A DNA stretch of 64,000 nucleotides from Flabesymbios commensalis (taxonomy: Eukaryota; Annelida; Polychaeta; Terebellida; Flabelligeridae): positions 32,057,137-32,121,136 of the forward strand of contig OZ024914.1 in NCBI GenBank assembly GCA_964017125.1. Direction: 5' to 3'. Shown piece after piece: positions 47,310-59,285 of this stretch. Made by a program: the position numbers and the translations under genes. The notes beneath the pieces were generated by a model. It saw nothing but the letters and a program-made list of their open reading frames with translations, had not been told where the DNA came from and did no database searches. Position 1 is the first letter of the stretch, and each line of letters starts with the position of its first letter.

Positions 47310-49030
47310 AAGGGAATAAATGATAAATGGGGCTTCGGCACACTTGCTACGTTTAAAAATCTTCCACAATTATATTTTAAGAACATTTTTCACATATTAT
47401 TGACATATCAAGAAGCGGAAATGAAATGTAGGCTTTTGAATGATTTTTGGCCTGATTGTGTCGCTTTAAACGGTTAAATGTAACATTTAGGACATATTGT
47501 AGATATGAGTCATGCAAAGTGTCATAAGTCAACAAATATAATAAAGTGCCATATCGGCCACTGGCAGTCAGAGGATCGTATGTGCCACTAGCAGGCAAAG
47601 TGTTGTAAGTGCCACTCATTTGAGTGGCACTTACAACTATTTGACCGCTAGGGAGGGTGCGATAAGTGATATATCACTCATATAAAACTAGATCCTGTGT
47701 GAAAACAACAGCGTTGAAATGTAACCAGGTTAGAAGCCTTTTTGAATGAGTGTATCATTGAGAGGGAACAAGTTAATGGGATTTTCCTGTTAGTTGATGG
47801 TTGTAATCATCGCAGTCAGTGAGCAATCCAGTGTTGCTCCAATGATTGAACAACGTTACTGGCACTGGCCCAGCGTTAAATCACCACCTGAATGGGTGTA
47901 TATTTGATTTGAGGGAGAATAATGCGAGGTTTGTGCAGGTAGATAATGGCTGGTGATGGAAACCTGGGAATTACACGAGTGATTCATGACTTCGTGTAAA
48001 TAAACAATTATATCAAAAGGCAAGCTTTCCACTAAAAGCCCCAAATGCGCATCAATTTGGCCAGCATAAATATTTCAAAAGAATGTGTTCATAAATATTT
48101 AGCACTGGTGAAACGGTGTGCCCTATTAGCAGGTTAGGCAGTAATTATTGTTGTATGGTTATGTCTGAAGTGATGTGTTGTGAAGGACAAACGTATTAAT
48201 TATAGCAGGGATGAATTATTATGTCTATAATATAGAAATACCTATGGTCAGAGTTTCTACTTCTCATTTAATGAATACATAATCGTAGCTCTAATGTTGC
48301 TAAATTGTGAGGTTTAAATCAGAAAAAAACACAATAATATGAGCGATAATATATATAAACAGCTTGACAAATCTGTGCAACATGGAGTGATACCAGTGGC
48401 AACTATGGCATAGATGATATTATAAATATATCATTAGCTTATAATATATTTTTTGGACTTTACATACATATTTGATCATACCATGAAACGATTTGATTTA
48501 TGGCTATACGTTTAGCTACTAATATATAGCCTATATATGCTGATACCAAGTGAACATCAGGAACATTATTATGATAATCACACAAAACACTACAATCAAC
48601 GGCAATAATAAAAATATATATGACAGTCCCAGCATCAGTTCAGCATTGAATGAACATTTATTGGCACGATAGCTAGGTTAACATCCAATTTTCTAGTTCA
48701 CGCTAATCAATTAATTTCTCAGATCGTTATTATTTTTGCTTTCAGCAGCAGGTGTTAGAAGGCAGGATCTGATATACGTACATCTTTGGTAGACCTGACT
48801 AGACCCAATTAACAAGAGTGCCATCTGCAAATTGCTGCTGATTTGGCTGGAGGTGTATCCGCCTGCTGCAAGACATTGATATAATTATTACGTGTTCCAG
48901 AGACTGGCAACAAGGTTTATCCCTTTCCCTGCCAAGTAGGCTAATCTCATCTAAATTTTCACCCATTTGATTTATTTTCTATAAACATTTATATTTATTT
49001 TCAGAGGATTATAAACAGCAATATTGCCAC
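47310..49030. other. Unannotated DNA
   Basis: AT-rich, no exon supported. A small hairpin AAGTGCCACTCATTTGAG / TGGCACTTACAA lies near 47608-47635. CAATCCAGTGTTGCTCC and GGCCCAGCGTTAAATCACC near 47825-47885 look like a worn CCCAGCAAACAC MITE. Confidence 0.4.
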
Positions 49031-49032
49031 AA

Positions 49033-49075
49033 GCCACTTGAAGTTGTGTCTCGCTACTGCGACCCACAACTTCAT
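49033..49075. repeat. Hairpin element, GTTGTGTCTCGCT family
   Basis: CCACTTGAAGTTGTGTCTCG then CTACTGCGACCCACAACTTC. The arms GAAGTTGTG and CACAACTTC are perfect, with the apex GCTACTGC. Confidence 0.7.
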
Positions 49076-49734
49076 ATTTGTTTGTTTTGGGACAATGTAT
49101 TTGCAAATATTTATGTATACACACTGATTTCATTCCCAATGACAGTGGTTGGATTGATTAATAAAACAAAATTAAACATATTATAGTCGTGATCAGCGGT
49201 AAAAGAGCAAAAGCGACGAGGCGTGACAAAAATTTAGTTATGAGAGTGAAAGGGGAAATATACAACATAATTAGGTAATTGCATGCAGCAATCGCACCTA
49301 CAATCGGACATAAATTATAGTGGCTAGGAGGTGATTTTCTTTTTATATGTATATGTCAATGACATGAAAGCAGATCAGTCAATAATTGGTGCGGATGACA
49401 TTGTCTTTTTAGTAAACCTATCGGGTAAACACATAAAATAGTTTGAAAATGTTTTGAAAACAACTTGTTTCCAGTTACTGGCTGATTGACAAGCAGTTGT
49501 CATGGAAAACAGAATCTATTAATTAAATATTAGGTAAATAATATAATCAATCAAAGACTGACACGGGGTACCTTGGGTTAGATCTAGAGAAACAATTAGT
49601 GGCACAGCTGTTGGAGACAACATTCTGAAAAAGGAACTTGAGATGTTGACTATGCCTGCTCGGCCTGATACAGTAGCCTCTATAAAACTCCCAAAGTAAA
49701 CTCAAATTTTACGAAAAATATAGGTAAAGGGAAA

Positions 49735-52023
49735 GGTTTGTATTCTGATATAAAGTCTTAAGATTTTTCAGCCGACTTTGCATTTTACCCCATGATCACT
49801 GGACCTTTTCATTCGTATGTCAGTTCAACTCCATGGATAGCACACAACCCTGCAGCGATTTCGACGCATTGAAACATGCTCCTCTTCAAACTAAAAAAGT
49901 TGTTGAGAAGGCTCCAACGCCGTGGATGTCGTCTAAACTACTAGATTGTAAAAGATCATGTCGTCAGCTGGAAAGGCGTTGGAGGTTTGTATTCTGGTTA
50001 TGACAGATCAAAATACCGCAACTATCGAAATTTATGCAATCGTCTTATGACAGAGGCCAAATTTCAATATTTTTCTAATCTCATAGATGAAAATTCTGAA
50101 AATCCTCGCCGCCTTTGGGACTCCATTAACAATATTTTACATAGAACGCCAGCTTCAGCACTGCCGGAATCAAATGATGTAAAGTCCCTTTGTGATCATT
50201 TCGCAAAATATTTATGTGACAAAATCAAAACGATCCGGGCCAATTTTTTAAATCAGGTGAATGATGTACCATCTGTTCAGAAGCCTAAAATAAGAAATAA
50301 ACTTTTCAATTTAGAACCAGCATCAGAGGACGAGGTCAGGAAGATCATTATGAAGTCTGCATCAAAATCATGTGACCTTGATCCGATTCCAACGAACATC
50401 CTTAAGGCCTTGTTGGATATTAATCAAACCCATAACAACTATAATTAATTTATCTCTAGAATCTGGAACATTCCCGCTATCATTCAAAGAGGCTCATGTC
50501 ACACCTTTACTAAAGAAATCAAACCTTCTTGTTAATAACCTCAAAAATCATAGACCAGTCTCCAATCTAAGTTTCATTTCTAAAATTATTGAAAAAGTTG
50601 TTTCCAACCGTTTACAAGCTCACATAAACTCAAACAAATTGAACAATCCAATGCAGTCTGCGTACCAAAAATCCCATTCCACGGAGACACAGCCCTGTTA
50701 AGAGTTCACAATGACATATCAGTTTCTCTTGACAAGGGCCATGTCACAGCTTTGACTTTACTTGATTTGTCTGCGGCGTTCGATACTATCGACCACAACA
50801 CTCTAACAAATAGACTAGCTGAGTGGTATGGTGTTTCTGGAATGGCTTTGGCTTGGTTTAAATCCTACCTTTGTGGCTGGCATCAAAGAATTAAAATTGA
50901 CAAATCTTTTTCTGACTCTAGTTTGCTTGAGCATGGAGTGCCGCAGGGTTCTGTACTCGGCCCTCTGCTTTTCAGTTTGTACACCGCTCATCTAAGCACC
51001 ATTATTTCAAGTTATGGATTGAGTCATCACTTATACGACGATGATACACAAATTTACATCTCCTTAACAGGTGACACAGCTACTGAGTCATTAAAAATGC
51101 TTCAGAGCTGTATTACCGGGGTATCTGCTTGGATGGCTCAATCCAAACTGAAACTCAATCCTAGCAAGACTGAGTTTCTTCTCATTGGTGCGAAATCACA
51201 GAGGGAGAAGTTTATTAACCTTTTCCCCCTTGCGGTGTTGGACAATGAGATGAATCCAGCAGATTCCGCAAGGAATTTGGGCGTCTTTTTTGACAGTGGT
51301 TTGAATTTTCGTCAGCACATTTCACAGGTGTCCAGTTCCTGTTTTTATCACATTAGAGATCTTAAACGCATCAGAAAAAGTCTACCTCTAGCTTTAGCAA
51401 AACAAATTGCAGTGGCACTGGTGACAAGCAAACTGCACTATTGTAACTCCTTATTACACCAAATTCCAGCTAAAGATCTACAGAAATTACAGCGTGTTCA
51501 GAACTGTTTACCAAGGGTTGTGACAAAGGCTCCTCGTTTCAGTCGCTCTATTCCTCTACTAAAATCATTACATTGGCTTCCAATCAAGTTTAGAATACAA
51601 TTCAAAATATGCACTTTTGTATTTCGTTGTCTCGATGATGGTCAGCCATCTTATTTATCTAGCCTTCTTTTTTCTGCAGACTCCGTGAAACATCTGCGAT
51701 CAAACAACACAAAAAAGCTCAAAGTACCACGTATCAGAACTAAGTTCGGTGCTCGTGCCTTTTCTGTTTCTGGTCCTATTCTCTGGAATTTACTGCCTGC
51801 ACACCTTCGTGTAGCTAAAAATATTTCCTCTTTCAGAAAATTGCTTAAAACGTATTTCTTCGATCTGGCTTTTCCGCCCTAGCTCCTCTGCGTCCCAGCT
51901 CCCTGATGACGACCATGCTTATTTTCCTCGACTCTTCTTTGGAATTTGATAAGGATGGATTGCGCCTCTGAGCTCGGCTCTCTGAGGAGTAGGGCGCTAT
52001 AGAAGTTTTCATTTCATTTCATT
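49735..52023 (+). mobile_element. L2/CR1-type LINE, 5' truncated, reverse transcriptase ORF with two frameshifts
   Basis: From about 49800 the linker reads NSMDSTQPCSDFDALKHAPL and APTPWMSSKLLDCKRSCRQL. A run through 49987-50448 ends in the fingers region (DLDPIPTNILK). A frameshift near 50430 leads to TFPLSFKEAHVTPLLKK, NHRPVSNLSFISKIIEK and NPMQSAYQKSHSTE. A second shift near 50690 leads to LLRVHNDISVSL. The long frame 50752-51882 then holds LTLLDLSAAFDTIDH (catalytic Asp), GVPQGSVLGPLLFSLY, and YDDDTQIY where YADD is expected, then LNPSKTEFLLIG and a long C-terminal part ending SSFRKLLKTYFFDL. The 3' UTR ends AGGGCGCTATAGAAG followed by TTTTCATTTCATTTC. The endonuclease domain is absent. 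Confidence 0.9.
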
Positions 52024-52430
52024 GAACTAATCGCACACATTGCCATCTCTGTTCTACCATTTGCACATGCGTCAAGTAAGCATGTGAGGGTAGAGTGTCT
52101 TGCGCAAGGACACACACATTGAAAATATGTCCAGTGTTGCATTTAATTTTCGATTGCATTTAGACATCATACATTTTCTAAAATATAATTAATGGTCCCC
52201 AGTGGATGTCTCAGTAGATACACAGTAGAACAGTTAAATTTCAATATCATGCACAGGAGCTGCATGTAATATCAGTGAGGATTTGGGTATTGTCAGTCAG
52301 ATGCATGATATTTACACAAGACACAGCAATATGTTTGTCTGTCTGCCATCCACTGGGAGAATGGATCAAAGGATTTTAAATTTAAATGAATAAAATGAGA
52401 GAACTCACTGCCTTTGTGCGTGATTCACTC
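52024..52430. other. Unannotated DNA between the LINE and a satellite
   Basis: No coding or repeat structure was recognised. AAGACACAGCAATATG and nearby sequence show no partner in the window. Confidence 0.35.
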
Positions 52431-52432
52431 AG

Positions 52433-52708
52433 TCACTGACTGACTGACTGACTGACTGACTGCCTGACTGACTGACTGACTGACTGACTGACTGACTGAC
52501 TGACTGACTGACTGACTGACTGACTGACTAACTGACTGACTGACTGACTGACTGACTGACTGACTGACTGACTGACTGACTGACTGACTGACTGACTGAC
52601 TGACTGACTGACTGACTGACTGACTGACTGACTGACTGACTGACTGACTGACTGACTGACTGACTGACTGACTGACTGACTGACTGACTGACTGACTGAC
52701 CGACTGGA

Positions 52709-52740
<32 letters not shown>

Positions 52741-52742
52741 TA

Positions 52743-52825
<83 letters not shown>

Positions 52826-52840
52826 CGCTCGCTCGCTCAC
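52433..52840. repeat. Compound tetranucleotide array: (CTGA)n, (CTGG)n, (CTCG)n
   Basis: About 265 bp of ACTG repeat with single variants (CTGCCTGA, CTAACTGA), a short transition (GACCGACTGGATGACTGG), then about 115 bp of GGCT repeat and a terminal CTCGCTCGCTCGCTCAC. Neighbouring units differ by one base at each border, consistent with mutation followed by local expansion. Confidence 0.95.
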
Positions 52841-52849
52841 TTACCTACT

Positions 52850-53510
52850 CACATGTATTATTACATACATAAGGCGTGTAATACAACACTTAAGACATAA
52901 GAAATGACTATATTTTTAAAATGCTTATTTAGATAAGAGATGTATGTATATATTAGTGTAAGTGACATTAATAATTGTGGGGGCATTACATTAGAGTGTT
53001 TTACCGTTGTGTGAGTGTTTGTAAGATTAGAGGTCTGCTTTTAGGTTAGTGTTCATCTGGCCACCTGCTGACTGGGCTGTTAGGGTGCTATTTAGACTGG
53101 TGCTGACTTTACTTAGTGCATCCACAAGACCCACTACAGACAGGGAGCTGATGCTATTACGTGCGTCCTGCTTCCCTGTGGCCGGTAATGCTGCTGTTGC
53201 TATTAGTCCTGCTTTGTGCAGCTGATTTCCGCTCCCCCTCTTGATGCCACTTCCCATCCTATTGCTGCTAATATGCTGCTGACACTGATTTCCATATGGG
53301 CTTTGTATTTGTACCTTGCTGATGAAAATGTCATTAATTATACTGTTGTTCCCAGGTTTCATGCTAATTGTCATTCCTTATCTGGCTAAGCACGATCATA
53401 GTCGTTTTTAATCCATTTCATTATCCGATAAAATCACTGTTATTGGGGAAGAAATGTGTGTTCAAACATCAAGATTTGCAAATGTTTAGTCTCAAATTAA
53501 ACCAAAATGA
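52850..53510. other. Unannotated DNA
   Basis: A minus-strand open frame at 53027-53374 is moderately GC-rich but shows no recognisable domain. CTGCTG-type trinucleotides (GCTGCTGTTGCTATT, ATTGCTGCTAATATGC) drive it. Confidence 0.35.
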
Positions 53511-53511
53511 G

Positions 53512-53570
53512 TAATTTTTAACCACCTGAAGTTGTGGGTCGCGGTAGCGAGAAACAACTGTGTGTGAAAA
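53512..53570. repeat. Hairpin element, GTTGTGNNTCGCT family (minus-oriented)
   Basis: TAATTTTTAACCACCTGAAG then TTGTGGGTCGCGGTAGCGAG and AAACAACTGTG. Read on the minus strand this matches the 38334 and 49033 copies, with the apex GCTACCGC. Confidence 0.7.
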
Positions 53571-54085
53571 ATTAATTTATTTAATATTTAGGGTTTTAAG
53601 GGTTAAGCCAGATATTGATTGCTTATGATTTTAAAAAGTACACCCACCTTGACAATCGATTTATTTTTTGAATTGCGTAGCCCAACAAATACGAGATGTT
53701 GGCTCTATGTTGGTGCGATGTTGGTCAACCACCTTGCTCGGAGTCTCTCATTACACCAAGGGAAACAATCTCCACATTTAGCTGCTTTCTAGTAGGCCTA
53801 GCTGTGTGATGTGCAAATGATTTTACCAACTGATAATCATTATGACATGTTATATGAGTGATCACGATCTCTGAAATAAAAAAGACAGCCTAAAAAATAC
53901 AATCATATTAACTAAATGTACGATAATAAAGAGCATAATTATGTATCGCAAAACTGTTTCATATTTGGAGGTGACATAGGAGCCTATTACTGCTGGCATA
54001 CTTATGAATACTAGTGTTGATTACAGTGTTTTATTGGAGGTACAGCTCTTATTAGAGAGGGCTTGATGAGTAATTTCGATTACGA

Positions 54086-54170
54086 ACCCACAATGTCGGT
54101 TTAATGCTGGTCTAGCGTCGAAAACGCTGGCCCAGCATTAAACCAACATTGGTTGAACGTTTTTGTTTGT
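54086..54170. mobile_element. CCCAGCAAACAC-family MITE (copy without outer ends)
   Basis: AATGTCGGTTTAATGCTGG, TCTAGCGTCGAAAACGCTGG, then CCCAGCATTAAACCAACATT and GGTTGAACGTTTTTG. The inner arms TTTAATGCTGG / CCAGCATTAAA are perfect. The outer CCCAGCAAACAC ends have decayed. Confidence 0.65.
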
Positions 54171-54814
54171 CTATGATGTACATTCTGTAGGCTGCTGTCA
54201 TTCTGTGGATTGAGATGCCGAGTTTTGCTGCTGGCAAGAATTGCTTCTGTTAATGGTTGTTTGTTGTTCTGGCTTCTAGGCGCTGCCTCTAATGACTGTT
54301 GTCTGCTTCCCGCCTGTGATCCCGACAGGTCGTCACCTGGAAGCCGCATCCTCATGATGCTGCTGCTACAGCATCCTGCAGATCATGCCGCTGTGCCTGC
54401 CACCGCAACGGCTACTTAGCCCGTGGATGGTTCTAAATGTTTCATCAGTTTTTTCATTTTCACGTTTAAAGGTCTTTAAATATACCGTACATATACCTCT
54501 TATGATTTCTTAAACTAAGCATCTGAAAATATCATAAGACAAAGTCAATTTTAATTGCTGATGTCCTGCATTAGCTAGTACTAGACATTTCTCAGTCTTT
54601 CACCGTTTCCATTGTTGTGATTTCTGTTCTGTTTATTGTATAGTTACTTGAACGTCTCGCATTTCCTGAGTAAACATTAACATTATTTTCTTGAAATCTT
54701 CCAAATCTACAACATAATACCCCCCCCCCCCCATTAACAAAATGATAATGTTAATGGTGATGTAGCAACAGTACGTCACAGACAGGAGTAACAGTCCAGA
54801 CATAACAGTTGATT

Positions 54815-54915
54815 ATTTTGCTGTTGCTGTTGTTGCTGCCACTTTTAGTGTTGTTGCTGTTGTTGTTGCTGCTGTTGTTGCTGCTGCTTCTCGTGTTGTT
54901 GCTGCTGTTGTTGGC
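54815..54915. repeat. GTTGCTGCT trinucleotide-rich stretch
   Basis: About 100 bp of GTT, GCT and GCC triplets. The minus strand would read as Gln, Ala or Thr runs in different frames. There is no supporting exon structure. Confidence 0.7.
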
Positions 54916-55129
54916 TCACTGATGGAGGTGAGATCCACGGAATCGTGGATGTCAGGGGATGAGGGGCGCACCAATTTGAAGCCATTAGGGCTTGCAGCAG
55001 GCGGCAACAGCAGCATGCACCACACTGACAAAGACCACGCCGAGTGGACCTGGCAGCTCGATTTACAAACACTTTTCATTATCGTAATGGATATTTGCAG
55101 TTAGGAGCTGGGGAGAGGGGATTGAGCTA

Positions 55130-55700
55130 AATGGAATCATAATGACTTAAAAGTGATCTGCCAGTTAGCGTGGCATTCGGTAGATGGCGCACACAGCGCT
55201 GCCTCTCTCGTTTAGGCGCGCTGGATGGGAAGCTTTTACCAAGGCCATTTAGCCATTTGGCTGCGAGTGGGGATACTGCGGAATTTGGCAGTGCTTTCTA
55301 CCTCTAAATGCTTCTCTGACGTGGCGGCCGAAACTTTCATGTGGCTGATGGCCAGCCGGCGGGGGGGGGGGGGGGGCTGTGTCAGACATCCCATCCAAGA
55401 TGTTTTCTGTTTCCTAATGACTGGGTTATAATGGCCGTCTAATGTCATCGTCTTTACCAAGAGGGCCGTCATCGTGCCGTGCGGCCGAAATCACCCCGTC
55501 GCCACCACACGGTATCGCATCACGGTGAACATGGTACTTTGGGCTTGTGCTGGGTCAGCTTGTCTGACGCTCCACCAGCGATGATCCGGATCTCGTCTGT
55601 GCTCAAGCACTGATGAAGACAGGCTAATAATCATCGGGGATTGGCACGCCTCGCACCATAATGATCTGAATGCTGGGGACCCATCACAACACCACATCAA
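55130..55700. promoter_or_regulatory. Candidate regulatory (conserved non-coding) block, GC-rich and repeat-poor
   Basis: This ~570-bp stretch is visibly richer in GC than its surroundings. Apart from a poly-G run it lacks the MITEs and hairpins common elsewhere. It contains homeodomain-like TAATG sites (CATAATGACTTAA, CCTAATGACTGG, GTCTAATGTCATC) and GTAGATGGCGCACACAGC, which looks like a CTCF-type AGATGGCGC core. No long reading frame fits a protein family. Regulatory function is inferred from composition and motifs only. Confidence 0.35.
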
Positions 55701-55709
55701 AAACACCGT

Positions 55710-55775
55710 CCCAGATAAATAGAGGGGGCGTTTTAACCCCGCTAGAGGTTAAAACGTCCCCTGTATTTATCTGGG
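55710..55775. repeat. Inverted repeat, ~28-bp arms
   Basis: CCCAGATAAATAGAGGGGG then CGTTTTAACC; after an 8-9 bp loop, GGTTAAAACG then TCCCCTGTATTTATCTGGG. Only small bulges interrupt the stem. It sits at the edge of the GC-rich block and may be a short foldback element. Confidence 0.75.
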
Positions 55776-56379
55776 GGAAAAGGGTGCACGTAATAGCTGT
55801 AATGGCGGTGGCAGCTCTCGGTATCGGCTCGCAGAAAGCCGTGACAGAGTGAGGTCACAGGCGTCTCGCGGCTCTCTGGCCTCTGTTTCCACTCCGGCTT
55901 TCAGGCCCAGCTTTCACTATTTCAGACGCTCTTCTGTTTTTCACTCCCGTCCCATACACACCTATGCCGCCCCACCTCGACTTTATCTTAAAGTTCACCC
56001 ATTGTGGTGTTTCTGTGGTATCCCCTTGAACAACACCAGAAGTATCGTCCACACATAGATATCGCTCACGTCAGCCACAATTTCATTTCTGAGAAGTAGG
56101 CGCTATTTCCAATGCACAAAAAGAACAACTCATGTTCCATAATCTTTAAGACACACCTCTATAGATCTACGTCCTTAACTTGTATGACGAGTGTAAAGTT
56201 CCACTACACTCCAAATGAGTTTTCTATTTAAAGAAAAAATAGAAAACTATCAAATGGTTTCAATTTTCTCCCCTGTGCGGGTTGGGTCGCGAAAATCTCT
56301 GACGTTTTTTACTTTGCCGTTACGACCATTTATTATTTATTAAATCTATGCAGTGTATCCTTGATATTCACGATAAAAT

Positions 56380-56600
56380 GTAAATGAATGAATGAATGAT
56401 GAATGAATGAATGAATTAAGTAATCATTCTGTATACTGTATATGATACTGTATAATTGTGAGTATATAAAATACATTCACAATACATTATATATTACACA
56501 GAAAAGAACAGAAGAATGAACGAAATATCGAAGGAGTGAGTGAATGAATGAATGAATGAATGAATGAATGAATGAATGAATGAATGAATGAATGAATGAA
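56380..56600. repeat. Two (AATG)n tetranucleotide arrays
   Basis: A short array at about 56383-56415 and a longer one at about 56538-56600, separated by AT-rich sequence. The second directly abuts the 3' end of the SINE at 56609. Confidence 0.9.
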
Positions 56601-56608
56601 GAAATGCT

Positions 56609-56792
56609 TGGGGCTTTATATTTCATTTGAGCACATACGGGCTGAGCTGGTCTGTGAGAACATCTCGAGGATAGTGAGATGAATCAGATGATACAGCATT
56701 CTACTAGACACACTATGCTAAATTTGAGCCCTGGTGGTCTGAGGCCGAGCACATAACCACTCGGCCGCGTAGTCTCCCCACAACACTACATC
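56609..56792 (-). mobile_element. Dimeric tRNA-derived SINE (5' truncated copy)
   Basis: Matches the 3' two thirds of the 34966 and 46981 SINEs in reverse: TCTCGAGGATAGTGAGATGA, AATTTGAGCCCTGGTGGTC (B box of the second tRNA unit) and CCACTCGGCCGCGTAGTCTC. The first tRNA-like unit is missing. More diverged than the other two copies. Its 3' end grades into (TGAA)n at 56600. Confidence 0.8.
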
Positions 56793-57031
56793 GTTAATAG
56801 CACGGAAATTGGGATGTGTCTATGCGGTGACAATCACTGCCATGTCTATACTTCTACTGCTGAGGTTAATAGTAGACAGACTTGAAGTTGTTGAATCCCT
56901 CTGGTATCTCCATTCAGTAGCGTTGTTAAGCAATGTCACTGGTGATGCTGAAGCGGAAATGGAATTAGGACAAAGCAAGCTCAATTCTAAAAGCGCGTGA
57001 ACCAGGCCCGTTTCGACAAATTAATCAATTG

Positions 57032-57246
57032 TAATTTTCACTCACTTCAAGTTGTGTCTCGCCAAGGATACTAGAACAGTTTATGACCCTTGCGTTCGTT
57101 CTAAAACAAAGCCGTCCTTTCATTCTATGAATGGGTGCTAATCTCTTTTCCCCCACCCAAACCCAGCTCTCCGGAGCTGTATATCCTTCTGTTCTAGTAT
57201 CCTTGGTCTCGCTGACGCGATCCACAACTTGAAGTGAGTGAAAATT
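57032..57246. repeat. Hairpin element, GTTGTGTCTCGCT family, split by a MITE
   Basis: Left arm AATTTTCACTCACTTCAAG then TTGTGTCTCGC (to 57062). Right arm TGACGCGATCCACAACTTG then AAGTGAGTGAAAATT (from 57213). The outer 24 bp are perfectly complementary. Joined at the duplicated GTCTCGC, the original apex reads GCTGACGC, as in other family members. Confidence 0.8.
57063..57205. mobile_element. 143-bp MITE with 17-bp inverted ends and 7-bp target duplication
   Basis: CAAGGATACTAGAACAG (57063-57079) and CTGTTCTAGTATCCTTG (57189-57205) are perfect complements. GTCTCGC stands at 57056-57062 and 57206-57212. Non-coding interior with CTCTCCGGAGCTG. A 7- or 8-bp duplication could fit the P or hAT superfamilies; the ends do not decide it. 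Confidence 0.9.
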
Positions 57247-57299
57247 GTTGAGATTTGGCAAAATGAAAGTCAACGATTCAGAAATCTGGTTGATTCATG

Positions 57300-58580
57300 T
57301 CACGTTTCAATTTTAACATTCTTATAAACTGATATGTAGTGTGCCACTAAAAATGTAAAAAGCGAATACAACCAGGACCGGCGGTCTATGCATTGATGCA
57401 CCACGCGGCAAATTTTGAATAAAACTCAGCGAATGAAAATAGGCATGATGGTATAATGGTATGATGTCATGGTATGATCTATCAAAATAAAGAGGTGCTC
57501 ATGCAGCTTTCATTTGAGATATTCTAGTTGGTTATTTGACCAAATCAGGACATAATCATTCGCGCTGAGATCTCAATGATAATGATTATAAGAATAAATA
57601 GCTGGGGGGAGGGGGGAGGGGGGTATTCACACAATTATTATTACAAGTGCTAATGTACAAAAATCCACCATAGTATTCGGATTGTGATAAAAGCACCAAC
57701 AAATTTCACACACGGGTGCCTTTTCATTTCCTAAATCATATAAGAGGAGCACCCCACTCGATTTTGACCCGTAAAATGTCCTAATTTACATATTTCAAAA
57801 TGGCCGCAAAGTAAAAGTAAAATGTCTTTTGTTTACATTAAAGCTCGATTTCTTCTTCGTATTTTGTGATTTTATTTACTTTTATGACTCGTTTAACTGT
57901 ATCTTAGAATATTTGGATATATTTATGATTATTATAGTCCAAAGCGCCCAAATAAGAATAACGGAATTTAAAATGGCCATACACATCATATTCAAATGAT
58001 TTTCTCCATTGGAGATAACACGTTATGTAACCAAATCCGTAAATTTTCCTAACCTGCATATTTTCAAAATATGTGATTTTCAAAATGTGTGATTTCAGTA
58101 AAATTGTTGATTTGTGATTATTTTTTTAACCTCTTCAGTAATTTCTTATTATATACCATATCTGATTAATATTTAATTTTATAACAACTAAAAGGCGAGT
58201 CTTCACATACAAAGTAATGGGTCTCCGATTTTTATAATTATCAGCAAAACCATAAACAATAGTTTGCCACAAATCTGTGTCGCCTTACATAAATTGGGCA
58301 AGTTCCAGATAGCTTTATTTAAATAGCCAGCTATATATAAGGAGATGCTGTGGTGACACAATCCCACCTGAAGTGCACGATCACCTTCGCAAATGAAGGA
58401 TCAGAATATGCATATAGACCTATTACATGTATAGGTTCAATCTGTTTACATTTGTAGTACTCTAGCCAACTAGTTTTGTGGACAAATGGATGCACCTCTG
58501 GAAGAGTCATCCAGCACATGCACCCGTTTATCTCTGTTTTTTCGCCATAGATATTATTGTATGTGCACAATGACGAAGGT
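57300..58580. other. Unannotated AT-rich DNA
   Basis: No exon or repeat family supported. A poly-G/GGGGAGG run lies near 57605. Confidence 0.35.
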
Positions 58581-58583
58581 GAC

Positions 58584-58790
<207 letters not shown>

Positions 58791-59097
58791 CATTTTCGAA
58801 AATATTATACCCCTTTGCATTTGAGTAAAAATTTAAAAGAACAATTCCTAAAAGGTTCCAGAAGATGAAAAATGTGATATTGCACACCAGTTCAAGTGAT
58901 GCTCACCAGATGACACACTCAGTCTTGTTATGCAGAACTTCAGGTTTACACGCGTGTTGTTATTCAGGTAATGTCTGGACTGTCCTGTTTTGTTTCATAC
59001 CTGGCTGAGTGATGTATGATCACATTAAATTACATGAGGTTCTGGTGACAGATGCCACGAAGACGACTCATCCCTTTCTGACTTTAGTTAGTGTCAT

Positions 59098-59285
59098 CCC
59101 AGCAAACACAGGTCGCTGAACATACTGGTTTAACCTTTTCAGCCCGAGGATCGACATAAGACGTCCGAAATTATGACGTCTAAAGTCGTCTAAAGTCTGA
59201 TTTATAAAAAATAATATTTCAGCGTTATAAGGGTTAGAATTCATCCAGTGTCTGAGACAAACATGACTGGGCGATAAAACGTTCA
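59098..59285. mobile_element. CCCAGCAAACAC-family MITE split by a GACGTC MITE
   Basis: CCCAGCAAACACAGGTCGCTG at the left without its last base, and the expected continuation (ATCCAGTGTCTGAGAC) only after 59237. The 59131-59236 element lies between them. Confidence 0.55.
59131..59236. mobile_element. MITE, GACGTC family (nested copy)
   Basis: TAACCTTTTCAGCCCGAGGA at the left, GCGTTATAAGGGTTA at the right, and AAGACGTCCGAAATTATGAC in the centre. TA at both borders would fit a TA target duplication. Confidence 0.6.

Noticed and set aside
52433-52840. Minus-strand frame of Gln-Pro-Ala-Ser and Gln-Ser-Val-Ser repeats
   Set aside because: Shadow of the compound CTGA/CTGG array.
53027-53374. 115-codon minus-strand open frame
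   Set aside because: No recognised domain; composition follows local CTG-rich triplets and no splice structure was found.
54845-55072. Polyglutamine-containing minus-strand frame
   Set aside because: The trinucleotide stretch reads as Gln, Ala or Thr runs in different frames with no flanking conserved protein.
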